A stretch of DNA of 44,895 bases from Caldilineales bacterium. GTDB lineage: Bacteria; Chloroflexota; Anaerolineae; J102. A program made the position numbers and the translations under genes. The notes under the pieces were generated by a model. That model was not told the DNA's origin. It ran no database searches and saw nothing but the letters and a program-made list of their open reading frames with translations. Location of the stretch: contig JAIBAP010000050.1 of the NCBI GenBank assembly GCA_019695115.1, forward strand, positions 1 to 44,895. The letters are read 5' to 3'. Below are positions 32,481 to 40,730 of this stretch, in pieces. The first letter of the stretch is position 1. Each line of letters opens with the position of its first letter.

Positions 32481-32660
32481 TGGGTTTTCGCCATTCTGGT
32501 CCGTCCTGGCGTTGGGAGTGGGCGGATTGGGAGGATGGGCGGATGAATCTGGGTTTTCGCCATTCTGGTCCGTTCTGACGTTGGGAGTGGGCGGATTGGG
32601 AGGATGGGCGGATTGGGGGAAAGGGCGGATGAATCTGGATTTTCCCCATTCTACTCCGTC
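32481..32660. repeat. 69-bp tandem repeat upstream of ada-like gene
   Basis: Units at 32481-32549 and 32550-32618 are nearly identical, and a partial third copy (about 32623-32660) follows. Each contains TTCGCCATTCTGGTCCGT, and the third has CCATTCTACTCCGT. On the coding strand this reads CAGAAT in the first two and TAGAAT in the third, a possible -10 box. The repeats lie just upstream of the minus-strand operon. Confidence 0.9.
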
Positions 32661-32697
32661 CGCCATGCCGCGGCCACCCGTTTCTTGCGCAGTTTGA

Positions 32698-32762
32698 CGA
32701 TGGACGATAGACGATGGCGAAATCCAAGTACTCCCATTCGTCCATCGCCCATCGTCCATGTT
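32698..32762. repeat. Inverted GACGATG heptamer pair
   Basis: GACGATGGACGATAGACGAT (32698-32717) and, after 25 bases, its complementary type CGTCCATCGCCCATCGTCCA (32741-32760) form an imperfect inverted pair. A degenerate copy is at 37170-37199. It lies between the secreted-protein operon and the repair operon. Confidence 0.8.
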
Positions 32763-32766
32763 CATC

Positions 32767-35070
32767 TCAGTACGGCGTCCAATACAGGTCCCACCTCCCG
32801 TAATAGGCCCGGCCCGATTGCCACATCACCTGGCCCTGGCTCGAGATTTCGACGCGACGGTTGGGCGCCGTGAATCGCAGATGGGCATGGTTGTTATCCA
32901 CGATGTCGTGGTCGATGCTCAGGCCCAGGGCGGCGTCTGCATCCACCGGCTTGCGGATGTTGAGCACCGATTCGGGCGAGGGTCGCGGCGGCGGGAAGAG
33001 ATCGAACTCGACCGGGTCGCCAGGATAGACGCCGTTCACCCAGACGCGGGCGGATGTGGCCTGTCTGTTGTTGACCGTTTCGGTGCGGGAATAGGCCATG
33101 ACCGAAGGCGGATGAATCTCGGAGCTGTAGGAATCATGACCGCAGTCGATGATCCACCGCCCGGCCGTAAACATCAGGTCGCCTTTGTGCGGCTCACCCC
33201 ATTCGGGCGCGGTGAAGAAGTACTGCGCCCAACACCACTCGAACTCGATCTCCAGGGCCGTGCGGTTGTTGGCAAACAGGTTACGGTAGGGATGGAAGGG
33301 GCGCACATCGACGTTCCAATCCGAAGGCCAGGGGTGAAAACCGTCGTCATCGACGTAGCTCTCGAAACGGCATTCGTGCGAGAGAGGATTGTCGCGACCA
33401 GCGAGGTGTGAACTGCTTACTACGCCCATCAACGGCGTCATCACATAGTTGCCGCGGATGGCGGGCCATTCCAGCGGCCCAAATGGATAGGTCGTGCCTA
33501 GGCAGTATCTGTCTTCGGCGTTGTCGATGGGCGGTTCGGATGTCGGTGCTACAACAGTGCACGGCCCGTGGCTGCCACTGCAACCAAAGCCCTGCCAGAT
33601 GGTGGGCGAGCCTGGCCCGATGGGTACGTCTTTCCAGTAGGCATCCGCCAGGTCGCCGCCCTGACGCTCGATCCACAGCTTGGGCGGCGTTCCCCGGATT
33701 TCGAGGGTGGAGGGGAGTAGCGAGGGCTGGTCGGGGCGGGTGAACTGCTGGAACAGCCAGGTTTGCATCACACCGACCGAGTGCGTGGGGTCGGCGATGG
33801 GCACGCCGGTGGCGGCCTCGCCGCCCAGTGTGTCGATGGCCTGGGTGAAAACGAGCGGCGTCCAATACGCGCCGGTAGGCAGATTGGCGTAGATCCGCCC
33901 GCCCGGAAACTCTTGCACACGGGCGCCGCCCGGCCCGCTCCTGGCCTCGGCAGTCGGGCAATCGAAATCGTCGAGCAGGTCGCCCAGGAAGATGTCGCCG
34001 GCCTGCATGGCCAGCCACTTGGCGAAGATGGGGCTGCGGATCTGGCGCGTCGTCCCGCCCTCAAGGACGATGGCCCCGCGTTCGTACACGGCCAGGGTGC
34101 AGTCGCCGGCCAGGTTGCCATAGACAAGCTGGCCGAAGGTCGCCGTCCCACCCTCGGCCGCAAACCGGGCGCGGATGGCCGCCGGCAGATTGGTGAAGCT
34201 CACCGTGTCGCTGCCGTTGAGCGCGCCGATGTTCTCGGCCTCCATGGTCACGGTGGTGGGACCAGGCCACAGACTGAGGTTGATGGCGAAGTTTCGCACG
34301 TTGCTCGAACCGCTCAGGGTGATGGGAAGGATGGTCGACGACGGTGTGCTGGAGCCGGGCCGGATGCCGCGCCGGACGGTAGCGCGGGCGCTGGGATATA
34401 GCTTCTCGCCCGACACCGTCCCTTGCACGGTGATGCTGGCGGCATCGAGTTGGGCGTTGTCGACGGGGGTGTTGATCTGCACCACTGGCGGCACGGTGGG
34501 CACGGGTTCGGGCGCTTCGCCTTCGAATTCGAGGTCGTCGATGGTTTCGAAGAACGATGTATCACCCTTGAATTCGACCCTTACAATCAACGGCTGCGGC
34601 GTCGTCACTTCGAACATGGTATTGACGCCGAAATTCACCAGTTTGGGGCCGTCTTCGGCCACGAGCACGCCATTGGCATCGTACGCGCGCATCACATGCG
34701 GCCACGGTGCATCATTGGAGTTCATTTTGCCCGCATACAGCCGCACGCGCTGCTGTTTGCTTGTGAACTCCATGATCAGGGGGCCGGTATCGAATTCGTC
34801 TCCAGGATCGCTGGAAAGTAGCACCTGGTCGCCAGAATGGGCCTGGGTATGTGTATCGATGTACGAGTTGAAGAAGATCACCCCGCGCGGGCCATACTGT
34901 GTGGTGACTATCGTTCCAGGCGGCAAATCTTCGAAGTTGAGCACGGTGACGTTGGGGATGGCGGGCGCTGGGACGAAGCGCGCCATCGCCGGGACGCCGA
35001 CGATGAATAGCAGCGACAGGCAGGCCAGGAGAAGGGTGCGCACACGGGCGCTGGCAAGGTAGCGTTTCAT
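32767..35070 (-). CDS. Large secreted protein with LGFP-like repeats
   Basis: The 767-residue protein has a signal peptide (LLLACLSLLFIVGVPAMA). Residues about 40-195 form a beta-rich domain (VLNFEDLPPGTIVTTQYGP, then GVIFF), often seen in surface proteins. A Pro-rich Ig-like part follows. Residues about 300-450 resemble LGFP-type repeats (FAAEGGTATFGQLVYG, EFPGGRIYANLPTGAYWTP). The C-terminal third has a Cys-rich stretch and a conserved-looking IIDCGHDSYSSEIHPP motif that could bind metal. I do not recognise a catalytic family. AGGAGG lies before the ATG, 9 bases after the preceding gene. It is the third gene of a secreted-protein operon. Confidence 0.8.
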   Translation of the reverse strand: MKRYLASARVRTLLLACLSLLFIVGVPAMARFVPAPAIPNVTVLNFEDLPPGTIVTTQYGPRGVIFFNSYIDTHTQAHSGDQVLLSSDPGDEFDTGPLIMEFTSKQQRVRLYAGKMNSNDAPWPHVMRAYDANGVLVAEDGPKLVNFGVNTMFEVTTPQPLIVRVEFKGDTSFFETIDDLEFEGEAPEPVPTVPPVVQINTPVDNAQLDAASITVQGTVSGEKLYPSARATVRRGIRPGSSTPSSTILPITLSGSSNVRNFAINLSLWPGPTTVTMEAENIGALNGSDTVSFTNLPAAIRARFAAEGGTATFGQLVYGNLAGDCTLAVYERGAIVLEGGTTRQIRSPIFAKWLAMQAGDIFLGDLLDDFDCPTAEARSGPGGARVQEFPGGRIYANLPTGAYWTPLVFTQAIDTLGGEAATGVPIADPTHSVGVMQTWLFQQFTRPDQPSLLPSTLEIRGTPPKLWIERQGGDLADAYWKDVPIGPGSPTIWQGFGCSGSHGPCTVVAPTSEPPIDNAEDRYCLGTTYPFGPLEWPAIRGNYVMTPLMGVVSSSHLAGRDNPLSHECRFESYVDDDGFHPWPSDWNVDVRPFHPYRNLFANNRTALEIEFEWCWAQYFFTAPEWGEPHKGDLMFTAGRWIIDCGHDSYSSEIHPPSVMAYSRTETVNNRQATSARVWVNGVYPGDPVEFDLFPPPRPSPESVLNIRKPVDADAALGLSIDHDIVDNNHAHLRFTAPNRRVEISSQGQVMWQSGRAYYGRWDLYWTPY

Positions 35071-35079
35071 CGTATCCTC

Positions 35080-35868
35080 CTATTCTTCTTCTTCTGGGCC
35101 GGCGTCTTGGGCGTTGAGGTCGAGCACACCAACGACGAGCTTGATCGCCACCGGCGCCGCGCTCCGGTTCGTCACCCGCACGGTGGCGCTGCCGGGCGTG
35201 TTGAAGATGGTGCGGGCGAGTAGGGCGCCGTGGTCGGGCGGCGTGGCATAGGCATCGCCGGCGGCGACGGTGGCGCCGTTGCGCAGCACTGCCATCTCCA
35301 TACCGGTCAGGGTTCCCGTCCACAGCGAATGGGCCAGCAAGACGACCGCTGTGCTGAAATTCACCGTCAATTCGTGCGACTGGTTGGGCGGCAGCGTCAG
35401 GTTGGGGCCAATGGTCCAGACGGTCTCCTCCATCAGGGCGTGGGCGCCTTTGAGTCTGGACTCAGGCGGGGCGGGCGGGGCCAGGCTGAGTTGGGTGGGG
35501 TCCAGGCGGCCGGTCTGCAAGATCGGATCCTCGGCGGTGGGGTGATCGCCCGGCGATTCCTCCTCGTGGACAAGCGCCATCGGGCCCGCAGCAACCGAGG
35601 GCAGATAGGCGGCCGGGTGCAGCACCGCCGCGCCTCCTCCCAGCCAGCCTCCGGCCAGACGATAACGGCCGCCGCTCACCACCTCGGCGTCGGGCTGGCC
35701 GATGGCGCCGATCAGAACGAAAGGCCCACCGCTGCTGCCGCCGCCCCCGGCATCGACCGTCCACCAAGAAAGGTCGAACGGCCCTGCCTGCGGCTCACGA
35801 CCGCCCTGCGCCAGCGCGACGCCAACCACAACCAGGCCCACGGCCAGGGCCAGGAAAAGGCGTCTCAT
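35080..35868 (-). CDS. Secreted protein of unknown function (262 aa)
   Basis: The protein has a signal peptide (MRRLFLALAVGLVVVGVALA). The mature part begins with FDLSWWTVDAGGGGSSGGPF and a GxIGQPDAxxxxGGRYRLAGGWLGG segment, a pattern common in secreted proteins of Chloroflexota and related groups. The C-terminal half looks like an Ig-type beta-sandwich with Ala/Val strands and ends in EEEE. No catalytic motif is seen. Its ATG overlaps the stop of the upstream S74 gene (ATGA), so translation is coupled. The role is probably surface structure, by context. Confidence 0.8.
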   Translation of the reverse strand: MRRLFLALAVGLVVVGVALAQGGREPQAGPFDLSWWTVDAGGGGSSGGPFVLIGAIGQPDAEVVSGGRYRLAGGWLGGGAAVLHPAAYLPSVAAGPMALVHEEESPGDHPTAEDPILQTGRLDPTQLSLAPPAPPESRLKGAHALMEETVWTIGPNLTLPPNQSHELTVNFSTAVVLLAHSLWTGTLTGMEMAVLRNGATVAAGDAYATPPDHGALLARTIFNTPGSATVRVTNRSAAPVAIKLVVGVLDLNAQDAGPEEEE

Positions 35869-36974
35869 GGCCGGCCTCCATCTTGCTGCTTCGCCAGTTG
35901 GGCCACCATCGCTTCCAGCGCGGCAATGCGAGCTTCCAAGTCGGCGTTCTCGGCCTTCAGAGCGGCGATCTCGCCCTCCTGCTCGGCCCGCAGTTCTTTC
36001 GTGGCCTCGATCAAGAGGGCTGCCATGCGGCCATAGTCCACCGCCCGATAGCCATCCTCGCCCCAGGTTGTCACCAATTCGGGGAAGACGGCCTCGACAT
36101 CCTGGGCGATGACGCCGATCTCGCGATGGCTTGTAGCCCGCCCCATGGCCTGATAGCGCCGATTCCAATCGAACGAGACCACCCGCACCGCCTCCAACCG
36201 ATCCAGCACGCCCGTCACGGGGAGGATGTTGGTCTTGAGACGGGCGTCGGACGAGGTGGGAAAGCTGGAGGCATGGGCCGCGCCGGCCACATCGAGCTTG
36301 AAGGCCGGGCTTTCGGTGCCAATCCCCACCCGCCCCGATGTAGGCTGCATGATCGTATTGCCGCCGTTGGCATAGACAAAGAGGTCGGCGTTGGTGGCGT
36401 TGACGTCGACGTTGTTGCCATCCACGCGCAGGTCGAGGATCTTGCCGCCGCTGCCCACCACATTGCGCACACGGATGCGGTTGCCGACCACATCCAACTT
36501 GTAGCCGGGCGCGGTGGTGCCGATGCCGACGTTGCCGCCGCTGGTGAAGACGTTGGGCAGGGCCAGCGCCTGTGGGGCGGGCGTCAGCGCCTGCCGCGGC
36601 GTGAGGGCGGTGTAGGCGCCGCTGCTGCTGCCCGGCCGCACCTGCACTTCCAGGTAGCGCGCCTCGCCGGTGAAGACATTGCCGAAATCAAGCGGGACCG
36701 AGAACAGGCCATCGGCCACGGCAATGTCGTTGCGAGCGACGGTGTTGCCCACCTGGCTGCCGTTGGCGGCGTCGTAGAGCAGAAAACGGAAATCATAGAC
36801 GCCGTTGGCCGCGCTGCCGCCGTCGGTCAGGCGCCCCTGGTAGGTGAAGGCCGTGCCCAGAGCGACCTGGGCCTCGGTTTCGCCATCGGGGCCTGAGCCT
36901 TGCCCGGCCGCAGCGGTGGCGATGAAAACCATCGCCAGAGACAAAAGGAAAAAGATCGCCAGCTTGCGTTGCAT
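35865..36974 (-). CDS. Secreted protein with S74 (tail-fiber chaperone) domain
   Basis: The 369-residue protein has a signal peptide (LAIFFLLSLAMVFIATAAAG) and a GTAFTYQGRLTDGG start. Repeated NVGIGTTAPGYKLDV and RVGIGTESPAFKLDV segments are typical of bacterial tail-fiber-like surface proteins. The C-terminal 130 residues are a peptidase S74 intramolecular chaperone: TSSDARLKTNI with the cleavage Ser, GVIAQDVEAVFPELV, and a terminal coiled coil (EQEGEIAALKAENADLEARI). It would trimerise and release the chaperone by self-cleavage. AAGGAGG at 8 bases from ATG 36974 fixes the start. No phage genes are around. First gene of the operon. Confidence 0.9.
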   Translation of the reverse strand: MQRKLAIFFLLSLAMVFIATAAAGQGSGPDGETEAQVALGTAFTYQGRLTDGGSAANGVYDFRFLLYDAANGSQVGNTVARNDIAVADGLFSVPLDFGNVFTGEARYLEVQVRPGSSSGAYTALTPRQALTPAPQALALPNVFTSGGNVGIGTTAPGYKLDVVGNRIRVRNVVGSGGKILDLRVDGNNVDVNATNADLFVYANGGNTIMQPTSGRVGIGTESPAFKLDVAGAAHASSFPTSSDARLKTNILPVTGVLDRLEAVRVVSFDWNRRYQAMGRATSHREIGVIAQDVEAVFPELVTTWGEDGYRAVDYGRMAALLIEATKELRAEQEGEIAALKAENADLEARIAALEAMVAQLAKQQDGGRP

Positions 36975-37101
36975 TGGAAAGCCTCCTTGAACGATGTGTG
37001 TGGTGTGTGGATGCAAAAAGCGCCGCCCAGCCGAAACGCTGGCGTCGCGATGAGTGCTCGGTTGTTCCCACCAGTACAGCTAGCCCCAAAAATGTTCACG
37101 G

Positions 37102-37130
37102 ATTATAGTCATAGTTCATGTAACCGCCAA
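37102..37130 (-). promoter_or_regulatory. Promoter of the S74 secreted-protein operon
   Basis: Minus-strand TTGGCG (37130-37125), a 17-base spacer and TATAAT (37107-37102). It lies about 128 bases before the S74 gene ATG. Confidence 0.65.
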
Positions 37131-37169
37131 AGGGGACGTTTCCCGCCCTTGAACTGAGTTGAATCGTGA

Positions 37170-37235
37170 AGGACGATAGACCAGGGACGATGGACGAAGC
37201 AGTCTGCGTGATGAAGAAAGCGCCAGCGTTTTCAA
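37170..37235. repeat. Degenerate GACGATG heptamers and AAAGCGCCAGCGTTTT
   Basis: GGACGATAGACCAGGGACGATGGACGAAG matches the GACGATG family at 32698. AAAGCGCCAGCGTTTT (37217-37232) differs by three bases from the spacer at 26301-26316. This looks like a decayed relic of the same repeat cassette. Confidence 0.6.
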
Positions 37236-37246
37236 ATCCGCCCGGG

Positions 37247-37276
37247 TTGAGCATCACACGGTGTGTCCCCTATAAT
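37247..37276 (+). promoter_or_regulatory. Promoter upstream of endonuclease III gene
   Basis: TTGAGC (37247-37252), 18 bases, TATAAT (37271-37276). The start codon at 37510 is 230 bases downstream, so the repeat block would be a transcribed leader. Confidence 0.6.
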
Positions 37277-37300
37277 CCTCCCATCCGCACCGCCTACACC

Positions 37301-37505
37301 ATTCGCACGTAGGCGTGCTCACTCCTCACGATTCACGGAACCCGGAACACGGAACACGTTTCACGCATTCGCACGTAGGCGTGCTCACCCCTCACGCTTC
37401 ACGGAACACGCAACACGGAACACGGAACCCGCAACACGGAACCCGTTTCACGCATTCGCACGTAGGCGCGCTCATTCCTCACGCTTCACGTTTCACGCCT
37501 CACTT
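37301..37505. repeat. Palindromic 20-mers and heptamers in nth leader
   Basis: ATTCGCACGTAGGCGTGCTC occurs at 37301-37320, 37367-37386 and (one change) 37454-37473. It is the same core as in the 43-bp repeats at 10981. The spaces between are filled with TCACGCT, GGAACAC and GGAACCC heptamers. Confidence 0.92.
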
Positions 37506-37509
37506 CCCC

Positions 37510-38193
37510 ATGCCCGACCCCACCCTTGCCCTCGCCACCAAAATCGCCACCGTCCATCACCGCCTGGGCGACCTCTACGGCTATCCATCCTGGCAGCCGC
37601 TCGGCCAGCCGGCCATCGACGAGTTGATCGGAACCTTCCTCAGCCAGAACACATCCGACGCCAATGCCTCCCGCGCCTTCGCCAGCCTGAAAGCCGCCTA
37701 CCCCACCCCCCAGGCGGTGATGGACGCCCCGACCGGGGAACTGGCCGCGATCATCCGCTCCGGCGGGCTGGCCCAGCAGAAGGCCCCGCGCATCCAGGCG
37801 GCGCTGCGAGCCATCTACAACGAGCGGGGGGACTTCGACCTGGACTGGCTGGCCGAACTGCCGGTGGACGAGGCCCGCGCCTGGCTCGTCCGGCTGGATG
37901 GCGTCGGCAACAAGACCGCCTCGATCCTGCTTCTCTTCGGCTTCCAGCGCCCGGCCTTCCCCGTCGATACCCACGTCCACCGCCTCAGCCGCCGTTTGGG
38001 GCTGGCCCCGGCCACTGCCAGTCCCGACAAGGTCATGCGCCTCATCGAAGACCACGCCTCCCCCGCCAGCTTCTATCCCCTGCACCTCAACCTCATCCGC
38101 CACGGGCGGGCGGTGTGCAAGGCCCAGCGACCGCGCTGCCCCGAATGCGTGTTGGCCACTATCTGCGATTGGCGCCGGGCGAATCCCCCTTAG
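37510..38193 (+). CDS. nth: Endonuclease III-like DNA glycosylase/AP lyase
   Basis: The 227-residue protein is an HhH-GPD base-excision repair enzyme for oxidised pyrimidines. The helix-hairpin-helix LDGVGNKTA has catalytic K135, and FPVDTHVHR gives D153, 18 residues later as in E. coli Nth. The [4Fe-4S] cluster pattern C-x6-C-x2-C-x5-C is intact at the C-terminus (CKAQRPRCPECVLATIC). ATG 37510 begins after the repeats. The stop codon overlaps the convergent HicB-like gene by 4 bases. The length is normal. Confidence 0.93.
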   Translation: MPDPTLALATKIATVHHRLGDLYGYPSWQPLGQPAIDELIGTFLSQNTSDANASRAFASLKAAYPTPQAVMDAPTGELAAIIRSGGLAQQKAPRIQAALRAIYNERGDFDLDWLAELPVDEARAWLVRLDGVGNKTASILLLFGFQRPAFPVDTHVHRLSRRLGLAPATASPDKVMRLIEDHASPASFYPLHLNLIRHGRAVCKAQRPRCPECVLATICDWRRANPP

Positions 38194-38405
38194 TTTCTAC
38201 GAACTTCGGGCAGAGGATGCCCAAGTCGCAAGCCCAACACGATCCACCCCTCTAGCACCTCCTGCAGCTCCGTGCGACACATCTCCAGGCTATCCGAATT
38301 GGCGTACACACCCTGAAAGCCTGGGATTTCGCCATAAAAACTCTCATCGTCGAGAATTTCGTAACGTGCCTGTCGCATTGCTTGTGAAATGTACTCAGTT
38401 AACAT
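38190..38405 (-). CDS. HicB-like antitoxin family protein
   Basis: The 71-residue protein has the partial RNase H-like fold of HicB: FYGEIPGFQGVYANSDSLEMCRTELQEVLEGWIVLGLRLG, closely matching the GxIPxxxGVxAxGxTxEEAxxxLxEAL pattern. It would neutralise a HicA mRNA interferase, but no HicA gene is next to it, so it is an orphan. GAGGAG lies 6 bases before the ATG. It follows a disrupted antitoxin gene on the same strand, which suggests a decayed toxin-antitoxin region. The base composition here is more AT-rich than its neighbours. Confidence 0.83.
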   Translation of the reverse strand: MLTEYISQAMRQARYEILDDESFYGEIPGFQGVYANSDSLEMCRTELQEVLEGWIVLGLRLGHPLPEVRRN

Positions 38406-38526
38406 AGTTTGCTCCTCAATAGCGTAGGCCTTTATTGCACTTGACCATTGCTGATCATATCACACCACTCGGATTCACCTCAATCATAGTGATATTTACA
38501 GGTAATGACGCGTCGCATAGTGCCTG

Positions 38527-38858
38527 TTATATCTCAACTTCAATAAGGTTCACATTGCTGTTGACATGAGCAATCGAACGTAACAAACGGTCTCTATTTT
38601 TTTCTGATCGCAACAGATAATCCGTTTCGTCAAACTCAGAAACGTAACTGCTCAGCCTGTCTGGATTGTTGCCACGAATTGCACGAATTTGACGAATTTT
38701 GCTTGTGATCATTCGTGTAATTCGTGTAATTCGTGGCAGAGGCTAAGTAGTTACTCAGAAACAACGATTTCTAGCGATTTGCCTTTGAAGAGCATTTTCA
38801 AGGCCTCCAAGAAATCGCTGTTCAAATCGTCTGCTTCTAAATGATAGACTGTGTACAT
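38527..38858 (-). pseudogene. YefM/Phd-like antitoxin gene split by a mobile element
   Basis: The 5' part (38858-38751) encodes MYTVYHLEADDLNSDF... and stops after 35 codons at a TAA created by the inserted element. The 3' part resumes after the element with DETDYLLRSEKNRDRLLRSI, the typical YefM C-terminal segment (compare ETAYLLRSPANARRLMDSI in E. coli). Removing the 111-base insert and one 8-base duplication joins the two parts in frame, giving a 70-residue antitoxin. GAGGTG precedes the ATG. No intact toxin gene follows. The short 35-residue product might still be made. Confidence 0.88.
38644..38754. mobile_element. 111-bp MITE-like element, IS66-type ends
   Basis: The ends are GTAACTGCTCAGCCT (38644-38658) and, inverted, GTAACTACTTAGCCT (38754-38740), 13 of 15 matching. 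They are flanked by the direct repeat TCAGAAAC (38636-38643 and 38755-38762). The interior is a long palindrome of CCACGAATTNCACGAAT units around a short centre. There is no coding capacity. GTAA ends with an 8-bp duplication are characters of IS66-family elements, so it is probably a non-autonomous derivative of one. Confidence 0.88.
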
Positions 38859-38986
38859 GAGTCACCTCAAATGCTCGCTCTTGCCGCAGGCTGTGACTGC
38901 GCGACCGGCGGAATCAACAGCCGTTCCATCATAGCACACCACCTGATCGCTGCCAAGCGTCAGCGCCAGCCCCTCTTCACCTGCCC

Positions 38987-39952
38987 GTGATTCTTCCTTC
39001 CCTCCGCCACCTCGTCTTCCTTTGGCTCGCCGCCGCCTTCATCCTGGCAGGCTGCGGGGCGACGGCGCCATCCCCCTCGCTCGTGGCCCCCACACGGGTG
39101 GTTGTGGTCGAGGCCAGCCCGACGAGCGCGCCCACCCACACACCTACCTCCTCGCCTTCCCCCACACCCACACCTTCCCCCACCGCCTCTCCCACCCCCA
39201 CCATCACCCCCACCCCCACCGCAACCCCCGGCCCCACCCCCGATGGCAACCTGCGCACGGCCCGCGTCCCCATCCTGATGTACCACTACATCTCCCAGCC
39301 GCCGCCCGACGCCGACATCTACCGCCAGGACCTCTCGGTCGATCCAGAGACCTTCGCCGCCCACCTGGATTATCTCAAAGCCGAGGGCTACACCACCATC
39401 TACCTCAAGGACTTGCTCTCGCACCTGGCCACCGGCGCGCCCGACCTGCCGGCAAAACCCGTCCTCCTCACCTTCGACGACGGCTACGAAGACATCTACC
39501 TCAACGCCTTCCCCGCCCTGGCTCAGCGCGGCATGACCGGGACCTTCTTCATCATCACCGACTTCGCCACCCAGGACCGGCCGGGCTATGCCGATTGGCC
39601 GCAACTGAGCGAGATGGCCGCCGCCGGCATGGAGATCGGCTCGCACAGCCGCGACCATCCCAACCTGGCCGGGAAAGACCTGGACTATCTGGTGTGGCAG
39701 GCGCTGGGCAGCAAAGAAACGATTGAGGCTCACACCGGCGCCCATCCCCGCATCCTCGCCTACCCGGCCGGTTCCTACGACCAGCTTGTGATCGACGTCT
39801 TTCGCTCGGCCAACTACTGGGGCGCCGTCACCACGCAGCAGGGCGTCATCCAGCGCAGCGACAAGCCCTTCGAACTCAAGCGCGTCCGCATCCGCAACAC
39901 AACCGGCGTCGAACAATTGGCCACTCTGCTGCAAGCACCCTGGGAGGAATAG
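38987..39952 (+). CDS. Polysaccharide deacetylase lipoprotein (CE4)
   Basis: The 321-residue protein starts with GTG and has lipobox ILAGC (C23). A Thr/Pro/Ser linker (about 36-82) of PTPTPSPT type places the catalytic domain away from the membrane. The CE4 domain has PILMYHYI, LLTFDDGYED (catalytic base and metal Asp) and IGSHSRDHPN (metal His pair). It removes N-acetyl groups from a cell-wall or capsular polysaccharide. It is 6 bases upstream of a glutamine amidotransferase gene. The region upstream (38859-38986) shows no clear promoter. Confidence 0.9.
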   Translation: MILPSLRHLVFLWLAAAFILAGCGATAPSPSLVAPTRVVVVEASPTSAPTHTPTSSPSPTPTPSPTASPTPTITPTPTATPGPTPDGNLRTARVPILMYHYISQPPPDADIYRQDLSVDPETFAAHLDYLKAEGYTTIYLKDLLSHLATGAPDLPAKPVLLTFDDGYEDIYLNAFPALAQRGMTGTFFIITDFATQDRPGYADWPQLSEMAAAGMEIGSHSRDHPNLAGKDLDYLVWQALGSKETIEAHTGAHPRILAYPAGSYDQLVIDVFRSANYWGAVTTQQGVIQRSDKPFELKRVRIRNTTGVEQLATLLQAPWEE

Positions 39953-39958
39953 AACTTC

Positions 39959-40672
39959 ATGCGCGCCCACTATCTCCAACACGTCGCCTTCGAAGGTCTG
40001 GGCAGCATCGCCGCCTGGCTCGACGCCGCCGGCTACGCCACCAGGGGCGCCCACCTCTACCGCGCTGCCAATCTGCCGCAAGCGGATGACTTCGACCTGC
40101 TCATCATCATGGGTGGGCCGATGAGTGTGCACGATGAGGCCGACTTCCCCTGGCTGGCAGCGGAGAAACAGCTGATTCGCCAGGCCATCGCCGCCGACAA
40201 AGCGGTGTTGGGCGTTTGCCTGGGCGCCCAACTGATAGCCGCCGCCCTGGGCGCGCCCGTCTACCGCCACCACTTCAAAGAGATCGGCTGGTTTCCCGTC
40301 TTCCGGGCGGGGCCGGAGGATGGTTCGGTCTTCCACTTTCCGCCGCTGGCGCAAGTCTTCCACTGGCATGGCGACACCTTCGACCTGCCCCCCGGCGCCA
40401 TCCACCTTGCCCGTAGCGAAGGCTGCGAAAACCAGGCCTTCCAGCTCGGCGAGCGGGTGATCGGGCTGCAATTCCACCTGGAGACCACGCCAGAGGCAGT
40501 GCGAGACATGATCGCACACGGCCGGGCCGAACTGACGCCCGCCCGTTTCGTCCAAACCGAGACGGCCATCTTGGCGGCCCCGCCGGAGCGACAGCGAACG
40601 ACCAACCGCCTGATGGCCGACGTGCTCGCCTACCTGGATGACGCCGGCCGCCGGCGACCCCGGCAACCATGA
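39959..40672 (+). CDS. Class I glutamine amidotransferase domain protein
   Basis: The 237-residue protein is a stand-alone GATase1 of the GMP-synthase-like group. GVCLGAQLIA holds nucleophile C87, and GLQFHLETTPE gives H173 and the following Glu of the triad. The GGPMSVHDE segment near residue 52 is the usual oxyanion loop. It would release ammonia from glutamine, or act on a gamma-glutamyl compound as PuuD-like enzymes do. It sits between a deacetylase and an isomerase-like gene in a tight plus-strand run. The partner synthetase is not visible. Confidence 0.88.
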   Translation: MRAHYLQHVAFEGLGSIAAWLDAAGYATRGAHLYRAANLPQADDFDLLIIMGGPMSVHDEADFPWLAAEKQLIRQAIAADKAVLGVCLGAQLIAAALGAPVYRHHFKEIGWFPVFRAGPEDGSVFHFPPLAQVFHWHGDTFDLPPGAIHLARSEGCENQAFQLGERVIGLQFHLETTPEAVRDMIAHGRAELTPARFVQTETAILAAPPERQRTTNRLMADVLAYLDDAGRRRPRQP

Positions 40673-40730
40673 ACCCCACCTTCCCTTGCCATCTCCGCCG
40701 GCAGCGCCGCCGGCCCCTGACCTCCCTGCC

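Noticed and set aside
29299-32697. A 1132-codon open frame opposite the helicase and ada-like genes
   Set aside because: It is antisense to two well-supported genes and contains no recognisable domain; high GC keeps such shadow frames open.
35865-36974. Prophage tail fiber locus because of the S74 domain
   Set aside because: The protein has a signal peptide and is co-transcribed with other secreted proteins; no phage genes lie nearby.
37258-37266. Small palindrome ACGGTGTGT region as an operator
   Set aside because: It is too short and has no second copy to support it.
38406-38526. A toxin gene after the split antitoxin
   Set aside because: Only very short frames (about 10-15 codons) are open and none resembles a RelE, YoeB or HicA toxin.
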